The translations under genes and the position numbers were made by a program. This document shows positions 33,488 through 42,896 of a DNA stretch of 64,000 nt, piece by piece (position 1 is the first letter of the stretch; each line of letters opens with the position of its first letter). Location: the NCBI GenBank assembly GCA_963720945.1, contig CAVRHH010000031.1, positions 124,001-188,000 on the forward strand. The letters are read 5' to 3'. The notes under the pieces were generated by a model. It searched no databases and was not told the DNA's origin. It was given only the letters and a program-made list of their open reading frames with translations. The stretch comes from Bog-532 sp963720945 (GTDB taxonomy: Bacteria > Actinomycetota > Actinomycetes > Streptosporangiales > Streptosporangiaceae).

Positions 33488-35458
33488 ATGAGCATTCTTA
33501 ACTTTCCGCTGGCCGCTGTCTTTACGGCGCTGACGGTCCTGCTCTTCGCGTTCGGGGTACGGCGGCTGCTCGGCCTGCCACTGTCGGCGTTCCGCACGCT
33601 GCTGGCCGGGCTCATCGCCTTCTTCAGCGCCTCGCCCATCATCCTGGCCCTCGGCGGTTCATCGGTCAGCAGGTCGCGGACCACCCTTCCCGGCCTGCTG
33701 TTCGTTCTCCTGGGCGTGGTCATCGCGCTGCTGGTGGGCATGGTCTTTCTCGTCGTCTCCGAGGCCCTGGTGCCGTCCGGGTCACTGCCCGGCCCGCTCT
33801 ACGTGCTGCGCGGCCTTCGCCAGCAGCTGGGCCGCGCCCGCCGTTACTCCCAGATCACCCGGATTCTGATCCGCCGCGGGCTGCTGCCCTATGCGCGCGG
33901 CGGCCGCCGCTCGGAGCTGGCCACCTCCGAAGGACGGGCCCGGCTGGCCCGCTCGCTGCGCCTGGCCCTGGAAGATGGCGGGGTCACCTTCGTCAAGCTG
34001 GGCCAGGTGCTGTCTACCCGCCGGGACCTGGTCCCGCTCGAGTTCATCAGCGAGCTGAGTCATCTGCAGGATGACGCCCCCCAGGTGCCCTGGCCGCAGA
34101 TCGAGGAGGTGCTCCGGTCCGAGCTGGGCGCCGAGGTGGACGTGGTGTTCGCGGCCTTCGACCGGGAGCCGATCGCGGCCGCGTCGATCGCCCAGGTCCA
34201 CGCCGCGACGCTGACCTCGGGGGACCGGGTGGTGGTCAAGGTGTGCCGGCCGGACGTGCGCGGCGTGGTCGACCGCGACCTGGACATCGTGGTCCGGCTG
34301 GCGGTCCGGCTGCAGCGCAGTACGGGCTGGGGCCGGGCCGTGGGCACGGTCGAGTTGTCCCACGGGTTCGCCGACGCGCTGCTCGAGGAACTCGACCTGC
34401 GGATCGAGGCCCGCAACATGACCGCCGTGGCCACCGCGGCGGCCCAGCGCAGCGCGAGCGTCCGGTTCCCGGTCCCGTACCTGCCGCTGTGCGGGGAGAA
34501 GGTCCTCGTCATGGAGTACCTGGACGGGCACCCGCTGGCCACGGCGACGATGCCCGCCGACGAGCGGGCCGCACTGGCTCGTGGCTTGCTGGATACCCTG
34601 CTTACTCAGGTCCTGCTGGACGGGACGTTCCACGCGGATCCGCACCCGGGCAACGTGCTGCTGCTCACCGACGGGACGCTGGGCCTGCTCGACTTCGGCT
34701 CGGTCGGGCGGATCGACGCGGGGCTGCGCCGCGCGCTGCAGCGTCTGCTGCTGGCCCTGGACCGGGGCGACCCCGCCACGCTGGCCGACGCCCTGCTGGA
34801 CGTGGTCGAGCGGCCCGAGGATCTCGACGAGCTGCGCCTGGAGCGCACCCTCGGCCGGTTCGCGGCCCGGCACGTCGCGGCCGGGATCACCCCGGACGTC
34901 CGGATGTTCACCGACCTGTTCCGCATCGTGGCCGACCACGGTCTGGCCGTGCCGCCGGAGATCGCGGCGGTGTTCCGCGCGCTGGCCACCATGGAAGGCA
35001 CTCTGACCCAGCTGGCCCCCGGCTTCGACATCGTCACCGAAGCGCGCCGGTTCGCCGCCGAGCGGCTGGCCGAGCAGTTCAGCCCGGACATGCTACGGCA
35101 GACGGCGCTGGATGAGCTGGCGTCGCTGCTGCCCATGCTGCGCCGCCTGCCGCGCCGCCTGGACCGGATCGGCGGCGCGCTGGAGACCGGGCGGCTCAGC
35201 GTCAACGTCCGCCACCTCGCCAACGCCTCGGACCGCCGGTACATCACCGGGCTGCTGCACCAGGTGCTGCTCGCGTTCCTGGCCGCGTCGTCCGGCATCA
35301 TCGCCGTGATGCTGATCGGCCTGCACGGCGGGCCGAGCTTCACCCGGACCGTTACCCTGTACGCCTTCTTCGGCTACTGCCTGCTGGTGATCGCCGCCAT
35401 TCTCGCCGTTCGTGTCCTGGTCCTGGTCTTCCGCCCGTACCCGACGTATCGGGATTGA
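33488..35458 (+). CDS. ABC1/AarF (UbiB)-family atypical kinase
   Basis: A 656-residue membrane-bound atypical kinase. Three membrane helices precede it (VFTALTVLLFAFGV, LLAGLIAFFSASPIILAL, LLGVVIALLVGMVFLV). The ABC1 domain shows the KxGQ motif (VTFVKLGQVLS), AAASIAQVH, VVVKVCRP with the ATP-binding Lys, EYLDG, HADPHPGNVLL and DFGSVG. Two C-terminal helices (LLAFLAASSGIIAVMLIG, FFGYCLLVIAAILAVRVLV) follow. Family members support quinone or lipid metabolism. Start ATG 33488. Confidence 0.92.
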   Translation: MSILNFPLAAVFTALTVLLFAFGVRRLLGLPLSAFRTLLAGLIAFFSASPIILALGGSSVSRSRTTLPGLLFVLLGVVIALLVGMVFLVVSEALVPSGSLPGPLYVLRGLRQQLGRARRYSQITRILIRRGLLPYARGGRRSELATSEGRARLARSLRLALEDGGVTFVKLGQVLSTRRDLVPLEFISELSHLQDDAPQVPWPQIEEVLRSELGAEVDVVFAAFDREPIAAASIAQVHAATLTSGDRVVVKVCRPDVRGVVDRDLDIVVRLAVRLQRSTGWGRAVGTVELSHGFADALLEELDLRIEARNMTAVATAAAQRSASVRFPVPYLPLCGEKVLVMEYLDGHPLATATMPADERAALARGLLDTLLTQVLLDGTFHADPHPGNVLLLTDGTLGLLDFGSVGRIDAGLRRALQRLLLALDRGDPATLADALLDVVERPEDLDELRLERTLGRFAARHVAAGITPDVRMFTDLFRIVADHGLAVPPEIAAVFRALATMEGTLTQLAPGFDIVTEARRFAAERLAEQFSPDMLRQTALDELASLLPMLRRLPRRLDRIGGALETGRLSVNVRHLANASDRRYITGLLHQVLLAFLAASSGIIAVMLIGLHGGPSFTRTVTLYAFFGYCLLVIAAILAVRVLVLVFRPYPTYRD

Positions 35459-35489
35459 CGATGGATAGCGGAGCCGCGACCCTGGTCGC

Positions 35490-36095
35490 GTGACCGAAGA
35501 GGTGGGGGGGCGGTTCGCGGACCTGTTCCGCGCCACGTACCTGACGTTTCATCGCCGCGACCGCCCGCGTGCCCAGCTGGCCGGCGCGTCCCGTGCCGTC
35601 CTGGAACATCTGGCCATGGCGGGCCCGCTCACGATCGGCGAGGCGGCGCTGCACCTGGAGCGCGCCCAGTCCGTCGTCAGCGAGATCGTCAGCCACCTCG
35701 TCCAGCAGGGCCTGCTGGAGCGCGAAAGCGACCCGGCCGACCGCCGCCGCACCCTGGTCTGGCTCACCCCCGACGGCCGCGAGACGCTGCGCCGTGATCG
35801 TGACGTGCTCGATGTCGCCCGGCTCGGTGCGGCCCTGTCCCGGCTGCCGCCCGGCCAGGCCGACGCCCTGATCGAAGGCCTTTCGGCCCTCATCGGTCAG
35901 GCTGCCCCCGCCGGTCAGGCTGCCCCCGCCGGTCAGGCTGCCCCCGCCGGTCAGGCTGCCCCCGCCGGTCAGGCTGCCCCCGCCGGTCAGGCTGCCCCCG
36001 CCGGTCAGGCTGCCCCCGCCGGTCAGGCTGCCCCCGCCGGTCAGGCTGCCCCGGCCGGTCAGGCCTCAGCCCGACAGTTCAAGGAGGAGATATGA
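35490..36095 (+). CDS. MarR family regulator with repeated GQAAPA tail
   Basis: Residues 15-130 are a winged helix of the MarR family: VLEHLAMAGPLTIGEAALHL, then the recognition helix RAQSVVSEIVSHL, and wing RESDPADRRRTLVWLTPDG. Downstream nine GQAAPA copies, coded by a 9 x 18-bp repeat, form a flexible tail ending SARQFKEEI. MarR proteins act as dimers; the tail is not expected to fold. Start GTG 35490. The stop overlaps the next gene start (ATGA), so a zinc-ribbon protein is its partner. Confidence 0.85.
   Translation: MTEEVGGRFADLFRATYLTFHRRDRPRAQLAGASRAVLEHLAMAGPLTIGEAALHLERAQSVVSEIVSHLVQQGLLERESDPADRRRTLVWLTPDGRETLRRDRDVLDVARLGAALSRLPPGQADALIEGLSALIGQAAPAGQAAPAGQAAPAGQAAPAGQAAPAGQAAPAGQAAPAGQAAPAGQAAPAGQASARQFKEEI
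35895..36056 (+). repeat. Nine 18-bp tandem repeats coding GQAAPA
   Basis: Unit ggtcaggctgcccccgcc, nine copies in phase with the MarR frame and nearly identical at DNA level; a tenth partial copy follows at 36057. Near-identity suggests recent expansion by slippage. Confidence 0.92.
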
Positions 36096-36331
36096 ACGCA
36101 TCGTGTGAAAGCTGTGGCATGCCCATCGAGACCGGCCGGTACTGCGGTTACTGCACCGACGAATCCGGCGAGCTCCAGTCGTTCGACGAGCGATTTGCCC
36201 GCATGGTCGCCTGGCAGGCCCGCCGCAACCCGGCCGCCTCCCGCGAGGACCTGGAACGCCAGACCCTCACCTACATGGCCACCATGCCTGCCTGGCGCGA
36301 CCACCCCCGCGTCACCGCATCCGGCGACTAG
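36092..36331 (+). CDS. Putative zinc-ribbon protein
   Basis: A 79-residue protein with four Cys in two knuckles (CESCGMPI, YCGYC) and then a helical tail (FARMVAWQARRN, EDLERQTLTYMATMP). It fits the Zn_ribbon_2 family found near MarR-type genes. AAGGAGGAG precedes ATG 36092, which overlaps the MarR stop. Confidence 0.82.
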   Translation: MNASCESCGMPIETGRYCGYCTDESGELQSFDERFARMVAWQARRNPAASREDLERQTLTYMATMPAWRDHPRVTASGD

Positions 36332-36371
36332 CCCGCGACAACAGCCGGGCCTGGCCGCCCTGTCGACCCTG

Positions 36372-36437
36372 GCATCCTCTCCCGCCGGGCCGGGCATCCT
36401 CTCCCGCCGGGCCGGGCATCCTCTCCCGCCGGGCCGG
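36372..36437. repeat. Three tandem 22-bp repeats
   Basis: Identical copies at 36372-36393, 36394-36415 and 36416-36437 in the gap before the DUF222/HNH gene; the unit begins gcatcctctcccgcc and ends gggccgg. No function is evident. Confidence 0.88.
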
Positions 36438-36507
36438 GCATTCCCTTTGCTCCAGCCGCGCATGCTGCCCGAAAGCTCGCCGATTTGCCTCCCGAACACC
36501 TTGCCAT

Positions 36508-36523
36508 TCGATACTATGTTCGA
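36508..36523. promoter_or_regulatory. Degenerate LexA (SOS) box
   Basis: The 16-bp stretch TCGATACTATGTTCGA keeps both outer TCGA ends and the right half GTTCGA of the actinobacterial LexA box TCGAACRNRYGTTCGA; the left half is altered. It lies 46 nt before the DUF222/HNH start, and LexA boxes are common before this gene family. Confidence 0.4.
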
Positions 36524-36568
36524 TAGGCTGTGGCTATGTGATGGTATCCATCGAGCGGGGCGAGCAGC

Positions 36569-37252
36569 ATGGCAGCTGAGCCATTTCCCGGTGACGGGCA
36601 GCGCGACGGGGATGCCCCGCGCCCCGGCGGCCCGGGCGGGCGTTCCGCCGGGGAGGGCCCCGGCCGTTCCCGCGGCCCGGGCGGGCAGCCGGCCGGGGAG
36701 GGCCCCGGTCCTTTCCGCGGCGATCACGGGCAGCCGGCTGAGGAGGGCCCTGGCCCGTTGCTGGATGACGGCCCGCCGGAATGGGCGTTCCCCGATGATC
36801 GGCCCGCGGGTGGGGGTGACTGGTGGCCGGCCGAGGACTTTGAGGAGCCGTGGCCGGATTATGCGGCGATGACGCCCGTGGATCCGGGCCCGGCGGCGGG
36901 CCTGGACCCGGGCCTGGATGCGGGGTTCCTGCCGAGGGACCGGGTGCCGGGGCAGCAGGGCCGGGCCGGGTCGGGGTTCAGCTCCGGGCACACGTTCGAC
37001 ACCAGCGGGCCGGGCCCATCCCTGGCCGGCGCGCTGGACGCCGCCACCGCCAGCACCGGCGGGTATGCGAGCCTGGATGATGATGAGCTGATCGGGGTGC
37101 TGGCCGGGTGGGCGAGAACCGAGGCGTGGGCGGCGGCGGGGCGGCTGGCCGCGGTCGCTGAACTGGCCGCCCGCCGCCCCGCGGCCACCCGTAAGCGACG
37201 CGGCCACCCGGGGCGGGACACCGGCCGGGTGGAACAAGTTCTGCGCCGATGA
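36569..37252 (+). pseudogene. DUF222/HNH (13E12-type) gene, N-terminal part
   Basis: This frame holds a Gly/Pro-rich leader (residues 1-160) and the first DUF222 helices (ASLDDDELIGVLAGWARTEA, then AGRLAAVAELAARRPAAT). At about 37,195-37,215 the family reading moves to another frame (GGTPAGWNKFCADEVAVAL) that continues into 37296-38906. One inserted or lost base explains it. The intact protein would be about 780 residues. The start is ATG 36569. Confidence 0.75.
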
Positions 37253-38906
37253 GGTCGCGGTCGCCCTCGCGCTGTCCCGGCGGTCCGCGGAACGGATGGT
37301 CCCGCTGGCGCGCGACCTGGCCACCCGGCTCCCATTGACCCGGCAGGCCCTGGCGGAGGGGATCATCGGGGACTATAAAGCGCAGGTCATCGCCGAGGCC
37401 ACCCGGGTGCTGGACGACGCGGCCGCCGCCGAAGCCGAAGCCGCCGTGATCCCCGACGGCGTGACCGGGAAGACGCCGGGGCAGATCCGCGCGGCGATCG
37501 GCCGGGCCGTCGTGAAGGCCGACCCGGACGCGGCGCGGCGGCGGCGGGCGGAAGCGGAAAAAGACCCCCGCGTGGAGCTGTGGCGCGAAGATGCCGGCAC
37601 CGCGGCGATCTGCGGGTATGGGTTGCCGCCGGATGCGGCGCTGGCCGCCGACCAGGCCATCACCACCGCCGCCCTGGAACTGAAAGCCGCCGGGCTGGCC
37701 GGCACGATGGACCAGCTCCGCGCCCGCGCCTACCTCGACGCCCTGCTCGGCCAGGACTCCCGCCCCGCCCCCGCCAGTACGGCCCCCGCCAGCCCGGAGA
37801 CCCCCAGGACGGAGGCGGAGGCCGTCGGCACGGAGCCCGCCAGCACGGAGGCCACCGGTGCGGAGCCCGCCAGTCCGGAGGCCACCGGCGCGGAGCCCCC
37901 CAGTCCGGAGGCCACCGGCGCGGAGCCCCCCAGTCCGGAGGCCACCGGCGCGGAGCCCCCCAGTCCGGAAGCCCCCGGCGCGGAGCCCGCCAGTCCCGAG
38001 GGTGCCGGCGCGGGGCCCGGTGCTGGCTCACCCGGTCCGGACGGCGGAAACGGCCGCGCCGAGTATGGCAATGGGGCTCCCGGAAACGGCCCGGTCGGCC
38101 AGGACCGCCCCGGCGGCCCCGGCGGCGCAACCGGCCCGGCCGCCCGCCCCGCCGGGCCCTCCGGCCGCGCCGGGACCGGGCCGCCGCCGGCGGCGATCAA
38201 TTTGACCATCCCGCTGACCACCCTGCTCGGCCTCACCGACCACCCCGGGGAGGCCGCCGCGTTCGGCCCCATCGACGCCGCCCTCGCCCGCACCATGGCT
38301 ACCCACGCCGTCGGCAACCCCGCCACCACCTGGTGTATTACGGTCACCGACGAGCACGGGCACCCGACCGCCCACGGCTGCGCCCGCCCCGATCGCCGCG
38401 GCAAACGCCAGCGGCCCAAACGCCCCAGCGGGCGGCCATCGGGGAACCGCATAGGGCCGGCGAGCACCAGCAACAGCACCGGGCCGCCGGGGACCGGCGG
38501 CGGCCCGCCCGGCGGGTACGGCACCTGGCGGCTGCGCCTCCCCGGCCACACCCTCGACCTGACCGCCACCCTGGAACCCCTGGCGGTCACCGAATGCGAC
38601 CACCGGCACCAGACCAGCGCGCACGACCCCGGCCGCACCCTCCGCCACCTGGTCCAGATCAGGGACGGCGAATGCACCTACCCGCCCTGCCTCCGGGACG
38701 CCCGCCGCTGCGACTTCGAGCACACCGTGCCCTGGGAACAAGGCGGCCGCACCTGCAGCTGCAACACCGGGCCCCGCTGCCGCCATCACCACCACCTCAA
38801 GCAGGCCGCCGGATGGACACTCGAACAAAACCAGCCCGGCTACCACACATGGACCACACCCGCCGGACGCCGCTACACCACCGGCCCCACCACCTACCCC
38901 ATCTGA
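37253..38906 (+). pseudogene. DUF222/HNH (13E12-type) gene, C-terminal part
   Basis: Continues from the N-terminal part: SRRSAERMVPLARDLATRL, then PLTRQALAEGIIGDYKAQVI, a Pro/Ala/Glu-rich repeat linker, and a C-terminal HNH endonuclease domain with GECTYPPCLRDARRCDFEH, TVPWEQGG and CRHHHHLKQAAGW. HNH nucleases of this family are spread in many copies through actinobacterial genomes, are linked with mobile DNA, and cut DNA through the His/Asn/His site. ATG 37296 is an internal Met, not a true start. If the base loss is real, the nuclease cannot be made whole. Confidence 0.78.
37848..37997 (+). repeat. Five 30-bp tandem repeats in DUF222/HNH linker
   Basis: Copies at 37848, 37878, 37908, 37938 and 37968 encode a 10-residue unit EATGAEPPSP; the second to fourth are identical. 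They lengthen the flexible linker between DUF222 and HNH parts. Confidence 0.9.
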
Positions 38907-39016
38907 CGCCGGGTCCCCCAGCTGACGCCGGCCAGTTGAAGAACCGGCCCGGCCCGGCCCGCGCAAACCGCGCGAGCCGGGCCGGGCCGGGCCGGGCTGA
39001 CCACGAACCGGGCCGG

Positions 39017-40471
39017 TCAGGCTTCGGCGGCGTCCTCCAGCCCACCCGTCTCCCGCCGGATCTGGAAGAACGGCGAGCGCAACACGAACCGCGCGACGAA
39101 CATGAGCACCAGCCCGGCCAGCACGATGCCGAGCATCGACCAGCGCTGGGAGGGGGGCGCCGCCATCAGCGACTTGACGATGATCCAGGCCAGGAAGCCC
39201 GCCGCCGCCAGCGGAAGGATCCCGAGCAGCACGCCATCCTTCGGGCGGGCCAGCAGCCGCCGCCGGTAGTAGGCCATGGTGGCCAGCGCGGTGAGGATGT
39301 AGAAGAGCGAGAACAGCAGGCCCGTGATGGCCACCACGTCGTCGAACGCGTTCTGCACCGACGTCGCGAGCAGGTAAATCCAGGTGAGGGCGACGACGAC
39401 CAGGCCGACGACGACGCTGGCCACGACCGGGGTCGACAACCGGCGGTTGACGATGCCGAGCGCCGGCGGCAGCACCCGGCGGTTCGCCATGTCCATCACG
39501 ATCCGCGCCGTGACCACGATGCCGGCCCCGGTGCTGGCGATCGCGGACAGCGTGATCGACAGGGCCATCACCTTCGCCCAGCCGGTGCCGCCCATCACCT
39601 GGGCGATGTAGACCGGCGCGTTCGCGGCGTTGGCCTGCAGGGCCTTCGGGGACACCACGCCCTGGAGGCCGACCGTGGCCACGAAATAAACCACGGTGAG
39701 CAGGGCGACCGCGATAAGGACGGCCCGGCCCGGGTTGATCCGCCGGCGCTGCGTTTCCTCGTTGACGTAGACGGCGCCATCCCAGCCGGTGAACATGAAC
39801 ACGGCGATCAGGAAGCCGGCCGTCGCGTTGCCATGGCCGCCGACGCCGGTCGGGCTCGTCCAGCCCGACGTGATCGCGTAGCTGCCGTGGTGGTGGCTGA
39901 GCACGAAGACCAGTCCCGCGACGGCGAAGCCGAGCAGGATCAGGTATTCCACCGTGGCCATGCCGACCTGGGTCCGCGCCGTGAGCTTGATACCGAGAAC
40001 GGCAATGGCCACCATGATCAGCGCGAGCGCGGTGGCAATTCCGATGTTTCCCCAGGTCGCCGTCGAATTGCTGCCGAATACCGACAGCACCGAGGGTGCC
40101 AGTACCTCGACGCCGCTGAGCGTGCCGAGGACGTAAGCGGCCACCATCAGCCAGCCGGTCAGGAAACCGAGATACGGGTTGATGGCCTTGCCCACCCATT
40201 CGAACGATGCGCCGCAGTTCGCGTTCCACATGTTCAGGCGCCGATAGGCGTTGGCGATGATCAGCATCGGAATCGCCGTGAGGATGATGATCGGCCCGCT
40301 GCCGTACGCGGTCGCGGCGGCCAGGGCCGCGATGGTCAGGCCCACCGAAGCCGCCGGCGCGGACGCAGCCATCCCGATAATGGTGTCCTCTGTCACACCG
40401 ATCGCGTCGGGTTCCAGATGGTGATCTTCCGCGGCCACGGTCCCTCGCACAGCGGCGGACTGGTCCGTCAT
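39017..40471 (-). CDS. APC family amino acid permease
   Basis: About 484 residues with twelve or so hydrophobic helices. The first region DTIIGMAASAPAASVGLTI and the unwound segment around NANCGASFEWVGKAINPYLG match APC amino acid/polyamine transporters. It takes up amino acids by proton symport; substrate unknown. The start is ATG 40471, with GGAGAAGAG just upstream; TTG 40489 is less likely. Confidence 0.88.
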   Translation of the reverse strand: MTDQSAAVRGTVAAEDHHLEPDAIGVTEDTIIGMAASAPAASVGLTIAALAAATAYGSGPIIILTAIPMLIIANAYRRLNMWNANCGASFEWVGKAINPYLGFLTGWLMVAAYVLGTLSGVEVLAPSVLSVFGSNSTATWGNIGIATALALIMVAIAVLGIKLTARTQVGMATVEYLILLGFAVAGLVFVLSHHHGSYAITSGWTSPTGVGGHGNATAGFLIAVFMFTGWDGAVYVNEETQRRRINPGRAVLIAVALLTVVYFVATVGLQGVVSPKALQANAANAPVYIAQVMGGTGWAKVMALSITLSAIASTGAGIVVTARIVMDMANRRVLPPALGIVNRRLSTPVVASVVVGLVVVALTWIYLLATSVQNAFDDVVAITGLLFSLFYILTALATMAYYRRRLLARPKDGVLLGILPLAAAGFLAWIIVKSLMAAPPSQRWSMLGIVLAGLVLMFVARFVLRSPFFQIRRETGGLEDAAEA

Positions 40472-40839
40472 CTCTTCTCCAACCGTCAAATGATCTCAGG
40501 GTGAGACGGCACTTATTGTCCTAAAATAGGAGGGGGCGGGCAACACACGCTTACTTTTTCAACAGAGATTTATTTAGGCAACTTTTGCATCGCGCGAGCT
40601 CGCCTGTCCTGTCGGCGCGCTTTGTTTCGGCGCTTCCTGCGGTCGGCGGCCAGTAGCCCGCGTTCGCGACAAAAACCGCGCAAACCGCGCGAACGGCCGA
40701 GCGCTGACCTACGTTGTCTCACTTTGAGCCTTTGCCCCTGACGATTGCCGGAGACTAACCAACACATGACGAATACGTCAATGTCGCATGGACAGAGGCG
40801 TCCTCGGCCGTTGCGCCGGCCGCGGCCCCCCGGGACCGG
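40472..40839. other. Intergenic region without a supported gene
   Basis: About 370 bases between two minus-strand genes, with AT-richer parts around 40,500-40,640. A basic 65-residue frame (40570-40767 minus) has no ribosome binding site or family. An 8-bp stem (40661-40668 with 40688-40695) is visible. Confidence 0.5.
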
Positions 40840-42726
40840 CTACGAACCTACGGCATTCAGGAACTTCGCGGCAATCGGGCCGTCCGTCGGGCCGCCGTCA
40901 CCGTTGGCGTCGACCACCAGCACCGCAAACGCGATGTTGCCCCGGAACCCGATCAGCCAGGCGTCGATCTTGAGCGGGTTGGTCGTCCCGTACTCGGCGG
41001 TCCCCGTCTTCCCGAACGTCCCGGCCGGCAGGCCCTGGCCCGCCGCGGTGCCGGAAGCGACGACCTGCGCCATCATCTGGTGCAGGTCAGTAACCACCGC
41101 CGCCGGCAGCTGATGGGACGGCGCGGTGTCATCGGGCGCGCCGGTCACCAGGCGCGGGGTGCGGACCGTCCCGGTGTCGACGGCGGCGGCGACCATCGCC
41201 ATGTTCAGCGGCGAGACCAGCACCCGGCCCTGGCCGATCGCGGTGGCGGCCAGGTCGGCCTGGTCGGACGGCGTGGGCACGGAGCCGGCGTAGGCAGCCA
41301 GCCCCATCCGCGGCACCGTGCCCAGGCCGAACGTCGACGCGGTGGCCGGGAAGTCCGACGGCGTGAGGTTCTTGGTCGCCAGCCCGATGAAGGCGGTGTT
41401 GCACGACTCGGCGAAGGCGTGCAACAGGTCGCTCACCTGCCCTTCGCCCTCGGCGTTGTGGAACACCTCGCCATCGACCGCGGCCGTCGGCGGGCAGCTG
41501 GCCGCCGAGGACGGGGAGAGCCCGTGGCTGATGAGCGCGGCCGATGTGATCACCTTGAACGTCGAGCCCGGGGGATAGGCGCCGTCCAGCGCCTGATCGA
41601 ACTCGCCGGCGTTGGCGTTGGCCGCGGCGAGCACCGCGCCGGTCTGCGCGTTGACCGCAACCAGCGCGGCGTTCTTCGTCTCCCCGGCCAGCGCGGCCTC
41701 GGCGGCGCGCTGCACGTTCGGGTCGATCGTGGTCTGCACGGCGGTGCCCGGATGGCCCGGCAGGGTGGCCAGCGTGGCCACCTGCGCGCCCTTGGCCGTG
41801 ACCACCGAGACCGTGGCCGTGGGGGTGCCGGCCAGCTGGCGTTCGGCGGCGGCTTCCAGCCCGCTCTGGCCGACGACGCTCTGCGCGTTGTAGGCGCCGC
41901 CGAGCGACTTCAGCTCCTCGGCGGTGATCGGCCCCAGGGTCCCGACGAGCCCCGCGGTGAGCCCCGGGGTGATGGCCTGCGCCGCCGACGACGCCTGGAA
42001 CACGGTGCCCGGGATCGGGTAGAGGGTCGGCTTGAGCTGCTCGTAACGCGACTGCGGCACGGTGAGGACCGGCTCGAAGAACGTCGGGTGCGCCTTCGCG
42101 GCGGTGATCGCGTTGCTCGCCTGCTGTGCGGTCGCGCCCGCCGCCACCAGCGCGGACGACAGCGACGTGGCGTCCTTGACCAGGCTGCCCTCGACGCCGA
42201 TGGTCACCAGCTGCGCCTGGTTGGTCAGTGGCACGCCGCCCGAGCCGGTGATCGCCGCGCGGGCCGGCCACGTCGTGGTCACCGAGAGCTGGTCACCGGC
42301 GCGCAGCGGCGGCGCGATCGTCGCCGGTGTCCACGCGACCCGCCAGTGCCCGGAGCGCTGCACCAGGTGCAGGGTCGGTCTGATCGTGACCGTGCCGAGG
42401 CCGGCCAGCTCGAGCCGCTCCGTGACCGGCTCCTGCGCCGTCAACCCGGTCGTCTTCATCGTGCCCGCGGTGAAGGTGGCCTTGGTCACGTCCAGGCCGG
42501 TGAACGCCGCCGAGTTCACGGCGACGAAATTGGCGGGCGGGTTGCTGGCTAGCTGCCGCATCGCGGTCCAGTCCTGCCTGGCCCAGGCGGAAAGATAGGC
42601 GCTGGCCGTGGTCTGCGGCACCGGGCCGGAACTGCACGCGGTGAGCAGCCCGCCGAGCAGGGCCAGCCCCGTCCCCGCCCCGGCGAGCCGGAAAAATCGC
42701 GCGCGTGACCCACGCAGGCTGCTCAT
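40840..42726 (-). CDS. Penicillin-binding transpeptidase, MecA-type
   Basis: A 628-residue lipoprotein class B PBP. Lipobox LLTACSS near residue 30 (signal peptide, lipid anchor), NTF2-like MecA N-terminal domain (about 35-170), PBP dimer domain, then the transpeptidase: SxxK in PPGSTFKV (about 389), SCN (about 440) and KTGTAEYG (about 571). It cross-links peptidoglycan outside the membrane. This type is normal in actinomycetes (PbpA/PbpB-like) and does not by itself prove resistance. Start ATG 42726. Confidence 0.92.
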   Translation of the reverse strand: MSSLRGSRARFFRLAGAGTGLALLGGLLTACSSGPVPQTTASAYLSAWARQDWTAMRQLASNPPANFVAVNSAAFTGLDVTKATFTAGTMKTTGLTAQEPVTERLELAGLGTVTIRPTLHLVQRSGHWRVAWTPATIAPPLRAGDQLSVTTTWPARAAITGSGGVPLTNQAQLVTIGVEGSLVKDATSLSSALVAAGATAQQASNAITAAKAHPTFFEPVLTVPQSRYEQLKPTLYPIPGTVFQASSAAQAITPGLTAGLVGTLGPITAEELKSLGGAYNAQSVVGQSGLEAAAERQLAGTPTATVSVVTAKGAQVATLATLPGHPGTAVQTTIDPNVQRAAEAALAGETKNAALVAVNAQTGAVLAAANANAGEFDQALDGAYPPGSTFKVITSAALISHGLSPSSAASCPPTAAVDGEVFHNAEGEGQVSDLLHAFAESCNTAFIGLATKNLTPSDFPATASTFGLGTVPRMGLAAYAGSVPTPSDQADLAATAIGQGRVLVSPLNMAMVAAAVDTGTVRTPRLVTGAPDDTAPSHQLPAAVVTDLHQMMAQVVASGTAAGQGLPAGTFGKTGTAEYGTTNPLKIDAWLIGFRGNIAFAVLVVDANGDGGPTDGPIAAKFLNAVGS

Positions 42727-42896
42727 GGTCCCCGAGATTACGCAACGCAGGACGCCCGCCGCGCCAAATACGGTGCAGTGCTACGTTGCCCAGGTCCGGA
42801 TCCGTAGGCCCGGTTTTTTAATCCCGAACGGGCCGCACCCGGGCCAGCCACCACGGCACCGTGTCCTGATCCCGCGGTACGAGCAAGCGTGCCCGG

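Noticed and set aside
40570..40767. Basic 65-residue open frame
   Set aside because: No ribosome binding site and composition typical of random GC-rich antisense; not called a gene.
40840..42726. MecA-type PBP as methicillin resistance
   Set aside because: The domain layout is the usual actinomycete housekeeping PBP; no sign of the mobile mec cassette.
42807..42834. GGCCCG/CGGGCC dyad with a T tract as terminator
   Set aside because: The T run lies inside the loop, and no + strand gene ends there.
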